Assembly: GCA_031267635.1 (NCBI GenBank)
Contig: JAIRYX010000462.1
Span: 1 to 24,084, forward strand
Reading direction: 5' to 3'
From: Planctomycetaceae bacterium
GTDB taxonomy: Bacteria > Planctomycetota > Planctomycetia > Pirellulales > Thermoguttaceae
DNA length: 24,084 nt
Shown here: positions 1-8,996 of the stretch, piece after piece
How the letters are laid out: every line of letters begins with the position of its first letter
How positions within the stretch are numbered: position 1 is the first letter of the stretch
Program-made: the position numbers and the translations under genes
Notes under the pieces: generated by a model
What the model saw: the letters and a program-made list of their open reading frames with translations, nothing else
Database searches by the model: none
Told to the model about the DNA's origin: nothing

Positions 1-8
1 AAGTCTTT

Positions 9-73
9 CGATTGACTGTAATTGCCAAGTGTCCGGTACGGATTTATGTGGTTTGAACGACTGAATAGTTACG
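9..73 (+). repeat. Palindromic repeat module A, copy 1
   Basis: Imperfect palindrome whose core resembles CAGTGCGGATTTATTGGG and which ends in CTGAATAGTTAC. The same unit recurs, in either orientation, near 3851, 6621, 8890, 10722, 12768, 18379, 21442 and 21736. All copies lie between intact genes. Outer ends read (G)TAACTATTCAG and CTGAATAGTTA(C), so a transcript could fold into a hairpin of about 50 nt. Here it abuts a possible gene remnant that is open from its right end. Confidence 0.7.
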
Positions 74-79
74 AATCTT

Positions 80-280
80 TACTATGACAAAGAATTCTGC
101 CTCAAGACAGATTCCATTGCAGAATTGTACGATACGTTTTTCGATTCCGCAAGACATATATCAAAAAAATATTACAGTGGGCGCGGTAGTTTATGCAGTT
201 TGGATGTTATTTTTCTCATTGGTGAGAAATATAACATGAAATTTAACATGAAATTTTGGGAGGCACCAATCGGCATGTAA
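80..280 (+). pseudogene. Possible 3' remnant of an unrecognised gene
   Basis: A frame without a usable start codon is open from the right edge of repeat A (first stop upstream at 62-64) to a TAA at 278-280. It encodes about 66 residues of balanced composition, including YYDKEFCLKTDSIAELYDTF and ending FWEAPIGM. The product is not recognised. The lack of a start and the abrupt junction with the repeat suggest the 3' end of a gene truncated by repeat-associated rearrangement. A competing 51-codon frame starts at the ATG at 84-86 and is less protein-like. This is a weak call: over 200 bases an open frame can occur by chance. Confidence 0.3.
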
Positions 281-751
281 AATTTTTATTTATATCAACT
301 TTCGTAAAGATTTTTAAACGAAATATCCGTAACTATTTGTATGGCAATACGTTACCAAAGCAGCATCTTTTTCGTCAATGTCCCTAAATTTATTTCCTGA
401 TCCCTCTTGCAAGTTCTGTTTTTGTGTGGCATATTTTTCATCATAAGAAATTGCTCTTTATTGGTTGCTGATATTATTATATACTTGTTGCACTTGAAAT
501 TTCGGTTTTCACTGGCGTCGTTATACTGTAAAATCCGGCTTGATCTCTATTCATAAAACCGAAAACTCAAATGCAATAAGTCTAGACGAAATAAGAGAGC
601 AATTTCTCGCCGTAAGATGTATACGTTGTGTTAATAGACATGGCAGAGCAGATGATATGCTCAAAATCGCTGTAACATTCTATTTTCCAATAACATAATG
701 TATATTGGTTAATCAAATTGCATTTGGCAAAAAACATAAAAAAACAAAAAC
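281..751. other. Intergenic, AT-rich, no gene seen
   Basis: No convincing coding frame or RNA was found. There is an imperfect 18-bp inverted repeat (488-505 against 559-576, about 15 of 18 matching). A stretch at 597-625 (GCAATTTCTCGCCGTAAG) resembles 21781-21805, a minor further repeat. Stretch 670-700 resembles 14365-14390 (both contain ACATTCTATT followed by CCAATA). The promoter of the downstream broken operon should lie here, but no clear -35/-10 pair was identified. Confidence 0.4.
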
Positions 752-2103
752 ATGAAAAAAAAACAGATTTTGGGGATCATTATCGTGGTTCTATTGCTTA
801 CCCCCTTTTTGATCCGTTTCTTCCATCGTGGTGTTTCCCAAGACATGCTATCGGGTGGACGTTCGTTAGTATTCCGCTTCCTGCCGAGGTGACGGGACCC
901 TACCTTCCGTATGCGGTGCTTTCCGAAGACAATCGAACGCTTGCCGTCTTCGGACGGGAACCGGTTTCTCCCGAACTCTTTTATACCTATTTCGTTGTCA
1001 GTGTTTTCAGGGGTCGCGAAGCATTTGAAACATGTCAACGAATCACAGGGCAAAAAATTTACGTCAGTAACTGGCCGCCGAAAAGTCCGGAGGATTATCG
1101 ACTGGTTGCCGAGTTGCCCGGCATTTCCCAGATTGTTGCCGCCGCGTTTTCTCCAGACGGAAAAACACTTGGGAACTTCTAAAAACCCCAATCTTCAACA
1201 ATTTCACCATTAAAAAATAAGAACTTGCCGACATTGAGGTGAGGTTTTTAGAAATTCCCACTTGCGTTCATTTCCAACGCAGCGTTGTTGTTCACAGGGG
1301 AACGTGATCAGAAGACACTGTTTGTCAACCAAAAGGCACTGCCGAAAGATGATGCTTTCAACACTGTTTTGTATATCCTTTCGCTGGAGGCTGGCGCATT
1401 GAAGCCTCTGGTTGCCCTTCAATCCGGATCGGGGGATTTTGGGAGCTTGTCCGGTTATGCTCTTTGCTGGAACGACACTGGTGACACCATTTACTGCACT
1501 ACTCCGGAATTTCACGGGAAGGGAGGTATGGTAGCCACTTCCGTTTTCGCAGTGGATCGGTCCGGTGAATTTTCGGTGATAAAAAATCTATCAGGAAACC
1601 TGATCACAAGCAACCTGAAATACAGGGATCACGAACTCCGTTTTTTCACTTATAAGACTCCCGCCGGAATAAAAGGGAGTGATTCTGTTTTTACAAGGAT
1701 GAAGACGGACGGCACCGTCGTTCAGACGAAAAAATTGAATGTTCATCCGTTTTTTCCGGTCAGTGGATCCGGTTTTTCCCCTGCTGATAGGCAACAGCCG
1801 TATTTTGATTCATGCGAAACATAACGCTCTTGGTGGTTTTTTTCAATGTGTTTCAGCGGAGACTCTGGAGGGGGAAGTGTCGCAGAGCATTCCTCCCGTT
1901 TCGGAGCCGTTTGCGTTTTCCTATCGTCTTTGTCAGTTTCTGAATGACGAAAAGCAGTTTCTGGTCGTTCTGTCACTGGATACAGGGCACTGGCAGTGGG
2001 GCCGCCATCCCGTGAGAAGCATGACAACGCCAAAAAAATGTACGAGGCGGCTATGAAAGCCGGAATTTCGATGAACGAACTTTTATTGGTGACGCAAAAA
2101 TGA
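752..2103 (+). pseudogene. Broken gene for a membrane-anchored beta-propeller-like protein
   Basis: The start at 752 gives MKKKQILGIIIVVLLLTPF, a short basic N-terminus and one hydrophobic segment, so the product was probably a signal-anchored exported protein. The body has WD40/TolB-like strands such as AAAFSPDGKTL, and the intact product would have been about 440 residues. Lesions visible: a frame change between about 830 and 890; an 89-bp element at 1171-1259 that brings an in-frame TAA; a frame change near 1795-1825; and a further -1 change at 1990-2038, possibly in a run of seven A (2032-2038). Removing the element and one ACTT copy restores SPDGKTLAFISNAALLFTGE across the junction, showing the gene was intact there before insertion. 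The last codons overlap the next start as ATGA (2100-2103), typical of translational coupling. Propeller assignment is inference from strand pattern; no precise family is claimed. Confidence 0.7.
1171..1259. mobile_element. 89-bp miniature inverted-repeat element with 4-bp target duplication
   Basis: Terminal inverted repeats GGGAACTTCTAAAAACC at the left and GGTTTTTAGAAATTCCC at the right match at 16 of 17 positions. The element is flanked by direct repeats ACTT (1167-1170 and 1260-1263). Element plus one duplication is 93 bp, a multiple of three, and deleting it restores the host reading frame exactly. It has no coding capacity, so it must have been moved by a transposase encoded elsewhere. 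Its left 60 bp resemble 18480-18540 and 21529-21590. The IS family is not assigned: the 4-bp duplication and the GGGAA ends are what a search should use. Confidence 0.85.
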
Positions 2104-3501
2104 GAACCTTGAATCTTTCCGCTTATTCCGAGACGACGCCCCTTGCCGAAGTGGATCTGGATTTTACGACAGCGTGTAATTTGAGATGTGCTTACTGCTA
2201 CAAATGGGACAAAGGAGAGTGGCATCTTTCGAGGGAGGTGGCGTTTGACGCGGTTGTTTGGGCACTTCATGCCGCTTCAGAAAATAAAACACTCACCATT
2301 GCCTTGATGGAAGGCGAACCGCTCTTGAATTTTTCATTCCTGAAAGAATGAGTGCCATTTGCATTCCGTCGGGCGAAGCAAGAAAATATTTCGCTTTTTA
2401 TCACGGCGACAACCAATGCCACGTTGATCACGGACGAAGTGATTGATTTTTGGAAGCGATGGGGTTTGCATTTTCACACGTCGATTGTATCGGTACTGAA
2501 TTTGGCAAGCACCATTCCCGATGCGGATTGTTGGTCTTTGATTCGACCGGTATTCGGAAACAAATCATTCCCAGACAGATTCTTGAAAAAGAACAAAACC
2601 GGGAATACGTCAAACAATCGTTGTCCACTTTTTTAGAAGTCTTTGATAGAGCTTCGGTAACCGTTCATCTCATTCTTGAGGACTGTCTTGACATTGCTTT
2701 TCGAGAGATGACAGAGCGGTTGATCGTTTCGTGTCCGCATTATTGCCGTATCCATGTAACCATTCATTTTTCAAAACCGTCCATCTCGTGGCAAGCAATG
2801 TTCGTTGACTTTTGCAAAAAATTGGAGGCGATGATAGAAAAGAATCTGCTTTCCATCAGTCTCTTTGGACTATTTAAAAAGTGTTCTGAAGAAGAAAAAG
2901 ATTTTTTGTTTCAGTATCATTTCCGCCTGTTTCATACGTGTTCACCCAAAAATGATAGTAGCGACACAGAAACGCTGAGACATTTTTCCGATTATGGATT
3001 TAAAATTCCGTTTGTGTGGTATAATGGAGGCGATTTGGAAATAAGCGACATCAACCAATGATGGTTGATACATATCTTCATGCCAATCGCTATTCCGGAT
3101 TTGCATTTCCGTTGGTCTGCCATTGTCCGATTTACGTTGACGATCCAATACCAAATACACAGGACTATCTCAAGGCGTTGGTATTCCTCTATAAGAATTA
3201 CCCGTATTATGATGACGTTTTCTTTCCGCTGACAACGATCACATCCAATTGTTTCAATGGCACTTGTTTTTCGACAGGACATCCTCGATTACACCAGCTG
3301 TTGTTTTCTAGGCAATTGGGATTAAGGTTCTTTGGTCATACGCCAGCACTTGCGGTTCCTCTAAAGTATGAATCGCAAGAAGGAAATCAACGTTTTTTTG
3401 GGGAAACATTGTTGTCGCGGTCTCACTGGAATGTGTCTGCGAAGTGCCAAACATGTTGTGTGCAATCGCAACGGTGTGTTTGTCCAGAAGGTTTCATCTG
3501 A
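2100..3501 (+). pseudogene. Broken radical SAM protein gene, SPASM-like C-terminus
   Basis: The first 83 codons give DLDFTTACNLRCAYCYKW, with the CxxxCxxC motif that binds the 4Fe-4S cluster of radical SAM enzymes, then EGEPLLNF in the place of the usual GGEP motif. A TGA at 2349-2351 interrupts the frame, which continues in phase (ITATTNATLITDEVIDFW) until about 2485. There it shifts into another frame at HFHTSI/CIGTEF. That frame runs to 3061, where it ends in an ATGA overlap with a third frame (3058-3501). The third frame carries HWNVSAKCQTCC and RCVCPEGF, a Cys cluster like the auxiliary-cluster (SPASM) tail of peptide-modifying radical SAM enzymes. The whole span (about 467 codons) fits one SPASM enzyme. 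Alternatively 3058-3501 is a separate coupled gene. Substrate unknown; no precursor peptide was recognised beside it. Confidence 0.7.
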
Positions 3502-3554
3502 AACAGAAATTTCAGTTTCGGAGCTAAATTTCGAGAAAAATCCTAATGTTTTTT

Positions 3555-3625
3555 AAGGGAACTGCTACGAAGTTCCTCAATTTCTCTTGATATGAAAAAT
3601 ACCAAGTGAAATTGCGTGACTTGTA
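3555..3625 (-). repeat. Repeat module D, copy 1
   Basis: The reverse complement of this stretch (GCAATTTCACTTGGTATTTTT, then ATATCAAGAGAAATTGAGGA) matches 21655-21735, where the two halves are separated by about 25 extra bases. It sits directly beside the long palindrome starting at 3634, as the other D copy sits beside modules A and B. Confidence 0.6.
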
Positions 3626-3633
3626 CTAATTTA

Positions 3634-3842
3634 TCCGAAAGATTTTACTATTGCTGCCCTTATTTATCAAGTTTCCCTTAGTAGCCAACAAAGTCCCCAA
3701 ACGCGCCCTTATGCCCTTATTTTTTAGATCATGGATTTTTCTCAAAACAAACGAAAATAAGGGCGCATAGTTGGGGGGCAATGTGGGGCTACTAAGGGGA
3801 AGTGTGATCAATAAGGGCTGCAATAGTAATATTTTCCGATGA
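3634..3842. repeat. Long palindromic repeat module B (about 209 bp)
   Basis: The two halves are near-complementary over about 90 bases each. The left begins CCGAAAGATTTTACTATTGC, then GCCCTTATTTATCA and CCCTTAGTAGCC. The right is the mirror: GGGGCTACTAAGGGGAAG, AATAAGGGCTGCAATAGTAA, then TTTTCCGA. The short central loop lies near 3725-3755. Half-copies of the same arms occur at 8853-8878, 18434-18552 and 21491-21604. There is no coding potential; it looks like a non-autonomous palindromic element or a very long hairpin. Confidence 0.75.
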
Positions 3843-3850
3843 AACAGTAA

Positions 3851-3894
3851 GTATTCAGTTGCCCAGTACGGATTGATTTGGCTTGGGCAACTGA
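3851..3894 (+). repeat. Palindromic repeat module A, copy 2
   Basis: Contains CAGTTGCCCAGTACGGAT and ends TTGGGCAACTGA, so the ends pair (CAGTTGCCCA with TGGGCAACTG). It follows module B directly, the same order as at 8853-8930. The two modules lie in the gap between the broken radical SAM gene and the 3' end of the convergent secreted-protein gene. Confidence 0.7.
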
Positions 3895-3999
3895 CGCCAT
3901 AGTTTTCGATTTCGTTTCCAAATATTGTCCCCAAAAACGAAAGAATCAGAAATCTTCCTATTTGTGTTTTCAAATAGTGCCGTTCCCCAAAATGAATAA

Positions 4000-4560
4000 T
4001 CAGTTTTTTTCCGGCTGTCCCTCGCCAAAAATGGAAAGTAATTTATTTTCGGTGGAGTTGTTGGGCTTGCGCTCAATCCATTGCATTGGAACAGTAGGAT
4101 TATTTTTGTTTTCAGCGTCCGAAGATTGATATACCGCTTGTTGTATGGTTTGGCTTTGCGGCGGTTTTTGTTGCAACCGCACGCGCGGTGGTTGAATGTT
4201 GATTTCGGTATCTGTGAAAGTTTCTGGTCGTCGCGAAGTGCGAATTATCGGTGGTTTGAATTGTTTCGCCGCCTTCGCAAGCGGATCGCCGCTCATAAAA
4301 TCCGGTGCGGGGCGTACTAAAATTTTACCAATCATTTCATTTTTCAATTCTTCCGAAAGCAATATTGTCGGCGTTTCCGCAATAGCGTCTCTTTCAGAAT
4401 TTTCACGATTGATTTTGGAAATTGTACTGGTTTTGTTTTCGTCTTCCTGATTTCTCGCAAAACGCCGAAATAATTGCGCCGACGCAGATTCTTGAAAGAA
4501 ACCTGAAAGAAAAATTACGATTAAAATTGCAGAGAATGTGACTTTTTTCATAATGTTCAT
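4000..4560 (-). CDS. Small secreted or periplasmic protein, unknown function
   Basis: Product of 186 residues. It begins MNIMKKVTFSAILIVIFLSG and reaches SASAQ near residue 29, a typical Sec signal peptide with a probable signal peptidase I cleavage after ASA. The mature part is hydrophilic and rich in Asn, Gln, Pro and Lys, with no membrane segment, Cys pair or recognised domain. A stretch at about residues 68-90 (LSEELKNEMIGKILVRPAPD) is the most ordered-looking part. An alternative start three codons downstream (MKKVTF) gives a more classical signal peptide. No clear Shine-Dalgarno precedes either. It lies downstream of the S1 protein gene on the same strand but 195 bp away, so it is probably transcribed separately. 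Confidence 0.7.
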   Translation of the reverse strand: MNIMKKVTFSAILIVIFLSGFFQESASAQLFRRFARNQEDENKTSTISKINRENSERDAIAETPTILLSEELKNEMIGKILVRPAPDFMSGDPLAKAAKQFKPPIIRTSRRPETFTDTEINIQPPRVRLQQKPPQSQTIQQAVYQSSDAENKNNPTVPMQWIERKPNNSTENKLLSIFGEGQPEKN

Positions 4561-4594
4561 GACAACTTTGAAAAGAAGGGAAAGGTTCTCAATA

Positions 4595-4733
4595 GCTCAA
4601 ACAATTCACAAATAGCAAACTTTTTATTTACCACGAAGAACATGAAGAATCGCGCAGTTTTTTAGAAAAAATTTATTGAAAAAGCTTACTTAAAAATTTC
4701 ATATTAAAAATATTTTCTGTTGATTGTTTGAGC
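4595..4733. repeat. 139-bp AT-rich segment bounded by 11-bp inverted repeats
   Basis: GCTCAAACAAT at 4595-4605 and its exact complement ATTGTTTGAGC at 4723-4733 bound a non-coding, very AT-rich interior. The geometry is that of a miniature inverted-repeat element, but no clear target duplication flanks it. It fills the gap between the S1 gene and the secreted-protein gene. A fold-back element or chance remain possible. Confidence 0.4.
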
Positions 4734-4755
4734 AAATAAACAAAACCGGATGGCG

Positions 4756-6492
4756 TTAAAATTTCAAGCCGAACTTGCCGCCGTCGTTTTTTCCGCCAAG
4801 TCCGCCTTTTAACTGGCCTTTATGCAGTTTGTTGACTCTTGTTGTTTTTTCCGGTATCGCTTCTTTGTTTTCGTCCGCCGCATTTTCAGTCGAAATTTGT
4901 TCGGACTCCGGCGGAGTCATCAGTTGTTTCATCGAAAGAGCGATTCGTTTATTCGTCTTATCTATCGACAACACCAAAACATCAACTGAATCGCCCTCTT
5001 GAACAACATCAGAAACGCGATTGACTCGTTTCAACGAAAGTTCACTGATATGAATCATTCCTTCGACGCCGGGCATCAATTCCACAAACGCTCCGAAATC
5101 CATAACTTTCGTCACTTTGCCATGCGCTTTGGTATTTTCAGAAAACGTGTTTTCGATATCCAGCCAAGGATCAGACGCCTCATCACGATAACTCAGCGAA
5201 ATTCGATTTTTGGGGATGTCAATGGTGACAATCCGCACACGAATCCGCTGACCTTCGGAAATAATGTCGCTCGGATGACGGATTCGTCCCCACGCCAACG
5301 CACTTATCGGAAGAAAACCATCTACGCCTCCTAAGTCGACAAACGCACCAACATCAATTAGCTTTCTTACCAAACCATCTCTAGTTTGTCCAACTTCCAG
5401 TTCCGCAAGCAATTTTTGTCGATTTTCTTCATTTTCTTTTTCCAAAAGCGCGCGATGACTTAACACCAGATTGCGGCGCGACGGATTGCATTCGGTAACA
5501 ATACACGGAAGTTTTTGTCCGACAAAAGGTTGAGCGTCTTCGACACGGACAATTGAAATTTGGCTCATCGGAATAAAACCACGTAACTTATTGACTTCAC
5601 ACTCCAATCCGCCGGTGTTATGTCCCGTAATTTTTGCCTCAACTATCATACCGTTCTCAATTTGCGACCAATCCGAAACATCAGCAGCCGCAAGCGGCAA
5701 CGACAATTCGTATAAGCCGTCATCGGCAAGAAATCGTACCACAATCACTTCAATCGTTTCGCCGACCGTCGGATTTTCTTTGAACTGTTTTAGCGGCACC
5801 GCACCTTGTTCACGTCCGCCTAGATCAACGAAAACGCTTTCTTTTCCAATCGACGCGATCTTTCCACTTTGTTTTGTTTCTGTTTCAATAAGCGCTTGCG
5901 ATGCAACTTGGTCGATATTTCCGAGTATCGTATCAAGTTCCGCTCCGCCGAATAGTTCTTCAAACTCTTCCTCTAAATCATCAGAAAGTTTGCCGCGAGT
6001 TGTCGGCACAGGAACATTCACATGAGAACGTAACGGCTTTTTTTCAAAAGGTTTACTTTCAATGTCTTGGGGCGAAGCGATTTCTCCTTCGTCGTTGTCC
6101 TGATGTTTTTGAGCAATAGAACCATTCGACTCGTGAGGTTGTCTATTTTCGCCATCTTCACGACGTTGATTTCCGTAGCTTTTCTCTCGACGTAAATGCG
6201 AAGACTTTTTTTCCTGCTTTTCACGTTCCGAATCGAAAACAACCTGCCCGGTTTTTAATTGCGGTTTTTGTGCAGAAGAATCTTCGTTATTGGTTTCTAC
6301 GCTGTTTTCATTATTAACCGGCGGCTTATTTGGTTGTGCTGAATCCGGACGGTATGCATCAGGATTTCGCTGCGATCCGATTAATATCCGCTGTCTTGGA
6401 GGCGTTGGTGAAGGAGACGCGGAATGATCACGCGGGGAATCATTATTGTCGGAAGCGTTGACTGGAACAACAGTTTCATCGGAAAAAGACAT
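4756..6492 (-). CDS. RNA-binding protein with four S1 domains (ribosomal protein S1-like)
   Basis: Product of 578 residues. Residues 1-200 are low-complexity, charged and Pro/Asn/Gln rich, probably disordered. Four S1 (OB-fold) RNA-binding domains follow at about 206-266, 280-345, 367-436 and 454-522; the third and fourth are canonical (VGAFVDLGGVDGFLPISAL; MDFGAFVELMPGVEGMIHIS). The C-terminus is Lys/Gly rich (GQLKGGLGGKNDGGKFGLKF) and may add RNA affinity. Such proteins help mRNA binding at the 30S subunit or act as general RNA chaperones. Classical S1 has up to six domains and no long disordered leader, so whether this is the true rpsA product or a paralogue cannot be settled here. The start at 6492 lacks a strong Shine-Dalgarno. 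Confidence 0.88.
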   Translation of the reverse strand: MSFSDETVVPVNASDNNDSPRDHSASPSPTPPRQRILIGSQRNPDAYRPDSAQPNKPPVNNENSVETNNEDSSAQKPQLKTGQVVFDSEREKQEKKSSHLRREKSYGNQRREDGENRQPHESNGSIAQKHQDNDEGEIASPQDIESKPFEKKPLRSHVNVPVPTTRGKLSDDLEEEFEELFGGAELDTILGNIDQVASQALIETETKQSGKIASIGKESVFVDLGGREQGAVPLKQFKENPTVGETIEVIVVRFLADDGLYELSLPLAAADVSDWSQIENGMIVEAKITGHNTGGLECEVNKLRGFIPMSQISIVRVEDAQPFVGQKLPCIVTECNPSRRNLVLSHRALLEKENEENRQKLLAELEVGQTRDGLVRKLIDVGAFVDLGGVDGFLPISALAWGRIRHPSDIISEGQRIRVRIVTIDIPKNRISLSYRDEASDPWLDIENTFSENTKAHGKVTKVMDFGAFVELMPGVEGMIHISELSLKRVNRVSDVVQEGDSVDVLVLSIDKTNKRIALSMKQLMTPPESEQISTENAADENKEAIPEKTTRVNKLHKGQLKGGLGGKNDGGKFGLKF

Positions 6493-6620
6493 ATCGGATT
6501 CTTGAAATAACAGAGGTGATTTTTAGTAGCAGAACATCACAAACGCCAACAGGTTATTCAAAATAACTTTTTTTTATTTTACCCTTGAGTGAGAAAAAAG
6601 AAACCCCCCGAAAAAATTTT

Positions 6621-6657
6621 GTAACAATTCAGTCGCTTTGGGCAACTGAGTAATTAC
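6621..6657 (+). repeat. Short copy of palindromic module A
   Basis: Begins GTAACAATTCAGTCGC and ends GGGCAACTGAGTAATTAC, keeping the paired ends of module A but lacking the central GCGGATTTATT part. It lies between the divergent S1 and ketoacyl synthase genes. Confidence 0.55.
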
Positions 6658-6711
6658 AACATTTTAATTTCTGTGCAATCGCCATTTTGTATTAACACGT
6701 TTTTCTAACCC

Positions 6712-6739
6712 TCGACAAAAGCCGCAAAATCACTATAAT
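6712..6739 (+). promoter_or_regulatory. Predicted sigma70-type promoter for the ketoacyl synthase gene
   Basis: TCGACA (6712-6717) and a perfect TATAAT (6734-6739) are separated by 16 bp. Transcription would start near 6746, leaving a leader of about 50 nt before the ATG at 6798. No operator was seen. Confidence 0.55.
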
Positions 6740-6797
6740 GAAATAAATGTGATTTTTAATTATAGAATTTTATTTTTTGTAACGGTAGATACATTGC

Positions 6798-8090
6798 ATG
6801 GGACGTGTCGTCATTACCGGAATGGGAACGGTCAGTCCGTTGGGACTAACGCTCGACTCATTATGGAAATCTCTTTCCGAATGCGTGAGCGGAGTTCGCG
6901 CTTGTACGCAAAACGAGAAATTTCCTATTAACTGCGCGGCTCCGGCGGACGCTTTTACCGGCAACATTGACGATTTTGGCGAACTTGATTCGAATCAGAA
7001 AAAAATCATTCGCAAAGGTTTGAAATTGACGTCGCGCGAGATTCAAATGTGTATCGCTGCGACACAACGGGCGTTAACCGACGCCGGAATTATTGCCGGT
7101 CAGTTCGATCCGGAACGTGTCGGCACATCCATTGGTTCCGACTATATTTTTACGACTACCGCCGATCTGGAAGACGCGATGAAATCGTGTCGCGGCGAAT
7201 CGGGGCATTTCGATTTCAGCATTTGGGGACAACGCGGATTGCCGAAAATGACTCCGCTTTGGCAACTCAAATATCTTTCCAATATGTCGGCGTGCCATAT
7301 TGCAATTTACAACGATTTCCGCAACGTTTGCAATTCGATCACGTTGCGGGAAGCGTCGATTGGCGCGACGGTTGGCGAGGCGGTGCATAACATTCGGTCG
7401 GGTAAAACCGACATGATGGTTGTCGGCACAACCGGCTCGCGGATACATCCGATGAAAATGCTCCACGCGATTTTGACCGAACAGGTCGCGCAAGGAACCG
7501 AGCCGCCGGAAACCGTCAGCCGTCCGTTTGACAGAGAACGGCAAGGAATGGTGTTGGGAGAAGGCACGGGATCGTTGGTGCTGGAGTCGGAAGAACATGC
7601 TCGAAAACGCGGCGCGAAAATTTACGCCGAAATTGTTTGCGGAACGTATGTGTCGCATCTCGAACGCGGAATGATTCCGAATCGCCGCGAAGCTCTGACG
7701 CAAGCAATGACGTTACTTTGTCGGCGGGCGGACATGACGCCGGAACAAATCGGACACATCAACGCGCACGGGCTTTCGACTTTTGCGTGCGACATTGACG
7801 AGGCAAACGCAATTCGGAGCGTATTTGGCAAACGCAAAATTCCCGTCACTGCCGCGAAAAGCTATTTTGGAAATCTCGGCGCGGGAAGCGGCGCGGTGGA
7901 ATTGGTCGCTGGAGTGTTGGCGTTGAAAAACAATCAACTGTTTCCGATTCTCAATCATGTGATGGGCGACCCGGATTGTCCGATTACACCGGTGCGGGAG
8001 TTCGGCGTTCCTACGGGCGATTCGTTTATCAAACTTTCCGTCTCGCCGCAAGCGCAAGCCGCCGCAATTTTAGTCCGCAGGTTTGAATAA
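6798..8090 (+). CDS. Beta-ketoacyl-ACP synthase family protein (FabF-like, atypical active site)
   Basis: Product of 430 residues with the thiolase fold of KAS I/II enzymes, which condense acyl groups with malonyl-ACP in fatty acid or polyketide synthesis. The N-terminus (VVITGMGTVSPLG) is typical. The nucleophile is Cys166 in NMSACHIAI. The first His is His324 in INAHGLSTFACDIDEANAI. The second active-site His, normally in a KSxxGHxxGA motif, is replaced by Asn359 in KSYFGNLGAGSG. The C-terminal GFGGTNAS-like loop is also replaced by KLSVSPQAQAA. The Cys-His-Asn set recalls KAS III rather than KAS I/II. It may be a specialised synthase, or one with altered decarboxylation. It is not a chain-length factor, since Cys is kept. 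It stands alone, with no ACP or reductase gene beside it. The ATG start has no strong Shine-Dalgarno. Confidence 0.88.
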   Translation: MGRVVITGMGTVSPLGLTLDSLWKSLSECVSGVRACTQNEKFPINCAAPADAFTGNIDDFGELDSNQKKIIRKGLKLTSREIQMCIAATQRALTDAGIIAGQFDPERVGTSIGSDYIFTTTADLEDAMKSCRGESGHFDFSIWGQRGLPKMTPLWQLKYLSNMSACHIAIYNDFRNVCNSITLREASIGATVGEAVHNIRSGKTDMMVVGTTGSRIHPMKMLHAILTEQVAQGTEPPETVSRPFDRERQGMVLGEGTGSLVLESEEHARKRGAKIYAEIVCGTYVSHLERGMIPNRREALTQAMTLLCRRADMTPEQIGHINAHGLSTFACDIDEANAIRSVFGKRKIPVTAAKSYFGNLGAGSGAVELVAGVLALKNNQLFPILNHVMGDPDCPITPVREFGVPTGDSFIKLSVSPQAQAAAILVRRFE

Positions 8091-8486
8091 ACAGCGGTGA
8101 AAAGCGGCGATCTCTTGCACTATCAACGACGCAGCTCAAAACGTAGCGCCGGGAAGTCGCTTCCCTTGAGTTTCGGGTTGCCGTTTCTGATTTTTTACAT
8201 TTATCAGAGTATGAACGTAGAAATCTATTTCAATCCAAACGCCGCTTTGAATGGTTAGCAAATTTAGGGTGAAAGTCGGGGATTGATACCATCCGCAAAT
8301 TCAAAAAACGAACACGCTCCAGCGAAAAACGTGTCCGCAAAATCAAAAAACGAAGTTGTCCCCAAAGTTCCTTGAACCCCAATTGTCTCTTTTTCTTGCG
8401 GGGGCGTTCTTGTTGTTGATACGCCGCTGATTGTTTCTTTCGTTTGTGCTAAATTGTTTATGGATAATGGTTTAGGGACACGAGCC
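8091..8486. other. Intergenic, no gene supported
   Basis: No Shine-Dalgarno-led or family-recognisable frame was found. Minus-strand frames open here are continuations of the low-complexity frame made by the adjacent 21-bp array. A small direct repeat is visible: AAATTCAAAAAACGAA (8298-8313) and AAATCAAAAAACGAA (8340-8354). Confidence 0.4.
8151..8172 (+). terminator. Possible weak terminator after the ketoacyl synthase gene
   Basis: A perfect 6-bp hairpin GGGAAG/CTTCCC with a 3-nt loop lies about 60 bp after the stop codon and is followed by TTGAGTTT. The T tract is interrupted, so intrinsic termination is uncertain. Confidence 0.3.
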
Positions 8487-8780
8487 GGAGCTGTTGGGAC
8501 TAATCCCAAAGCCGTTGGGACTAATCCCGGAGCCGTCGGGACTTGTCCCAAAGCCGTTGGGACTAATCCCGGAGCCGTTGGGACTTGTCCCAAAGCCGTT
8601 GGGACTAATCCCGAAGCCGTCGGGACTTGTCCCAAAGCCGTCGGGACTAATCCCAAAGCCGTTGGGACTTGTCCCAAAGCCGTTAGGACTTGTCCCGGAG
8701 CCGTTGGGACTTGTCCCAGAGCTGTTGGGACTTGTCCCAAAACCGTTGGGACTAATCCCAAAACCGTTGGGACTAATCCC
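8487..8780. repeat. Tandem array of fourteen 21-bp units
   Basis: Fourteen consecutive units with no length variation. Each carries GCCGTTGGGACTAATCCC or GCCGTTGGGACTTGTCCC, preceded by AAA, GGA or similar. Each unit contains a small palindrome GGGAC-N(2-3)-TCCC, of two spacer types (AAT and TTG) arranged partly alternately. Because 21 is a multiple of three, several frames stay open and would encode heptads such as AVGTNPK or PLGLIPK, but no frame has a convincing start or end. It is best treated as a non-coding minisatellite. Confidence 0.85.
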
Positions 8781-8852
8781 GGATATTTCAGCGCATAAGA
8801 CGGAGCCGTCGGCGTATATTGGGGGCTTTGCCGACTACTCAGGGAGCTTTAG

Positions 8853-8930
8853 AAATAAGGGCGGCAATAGTAAAGCCGGTCGGATAACCAGTCCGTTGCC
8901 AAGTGCGGATTTATTGGGCTTGGGCGACGG
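8853..8930 (+). repeat. Half of module B followed by module A
   Basis: AAATAAGGGCGGCAATAGTAA (split here as the right arm of module B) is followed by CGGATAACCAGT and a full module A with GTGCGGATTTATTGGGCTTG. The same order and orientation occurs at 3810-3894; the reverse order occurs at 18379-18552 and 21442-21604. Confidence 0.65.
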
Positions 8931-8996
8931 AAAAGCGACGTGTTTTCGATAAAAAACAGTGTCGCAAACCTGTTACCGAAGGAAAAAAACAGTATA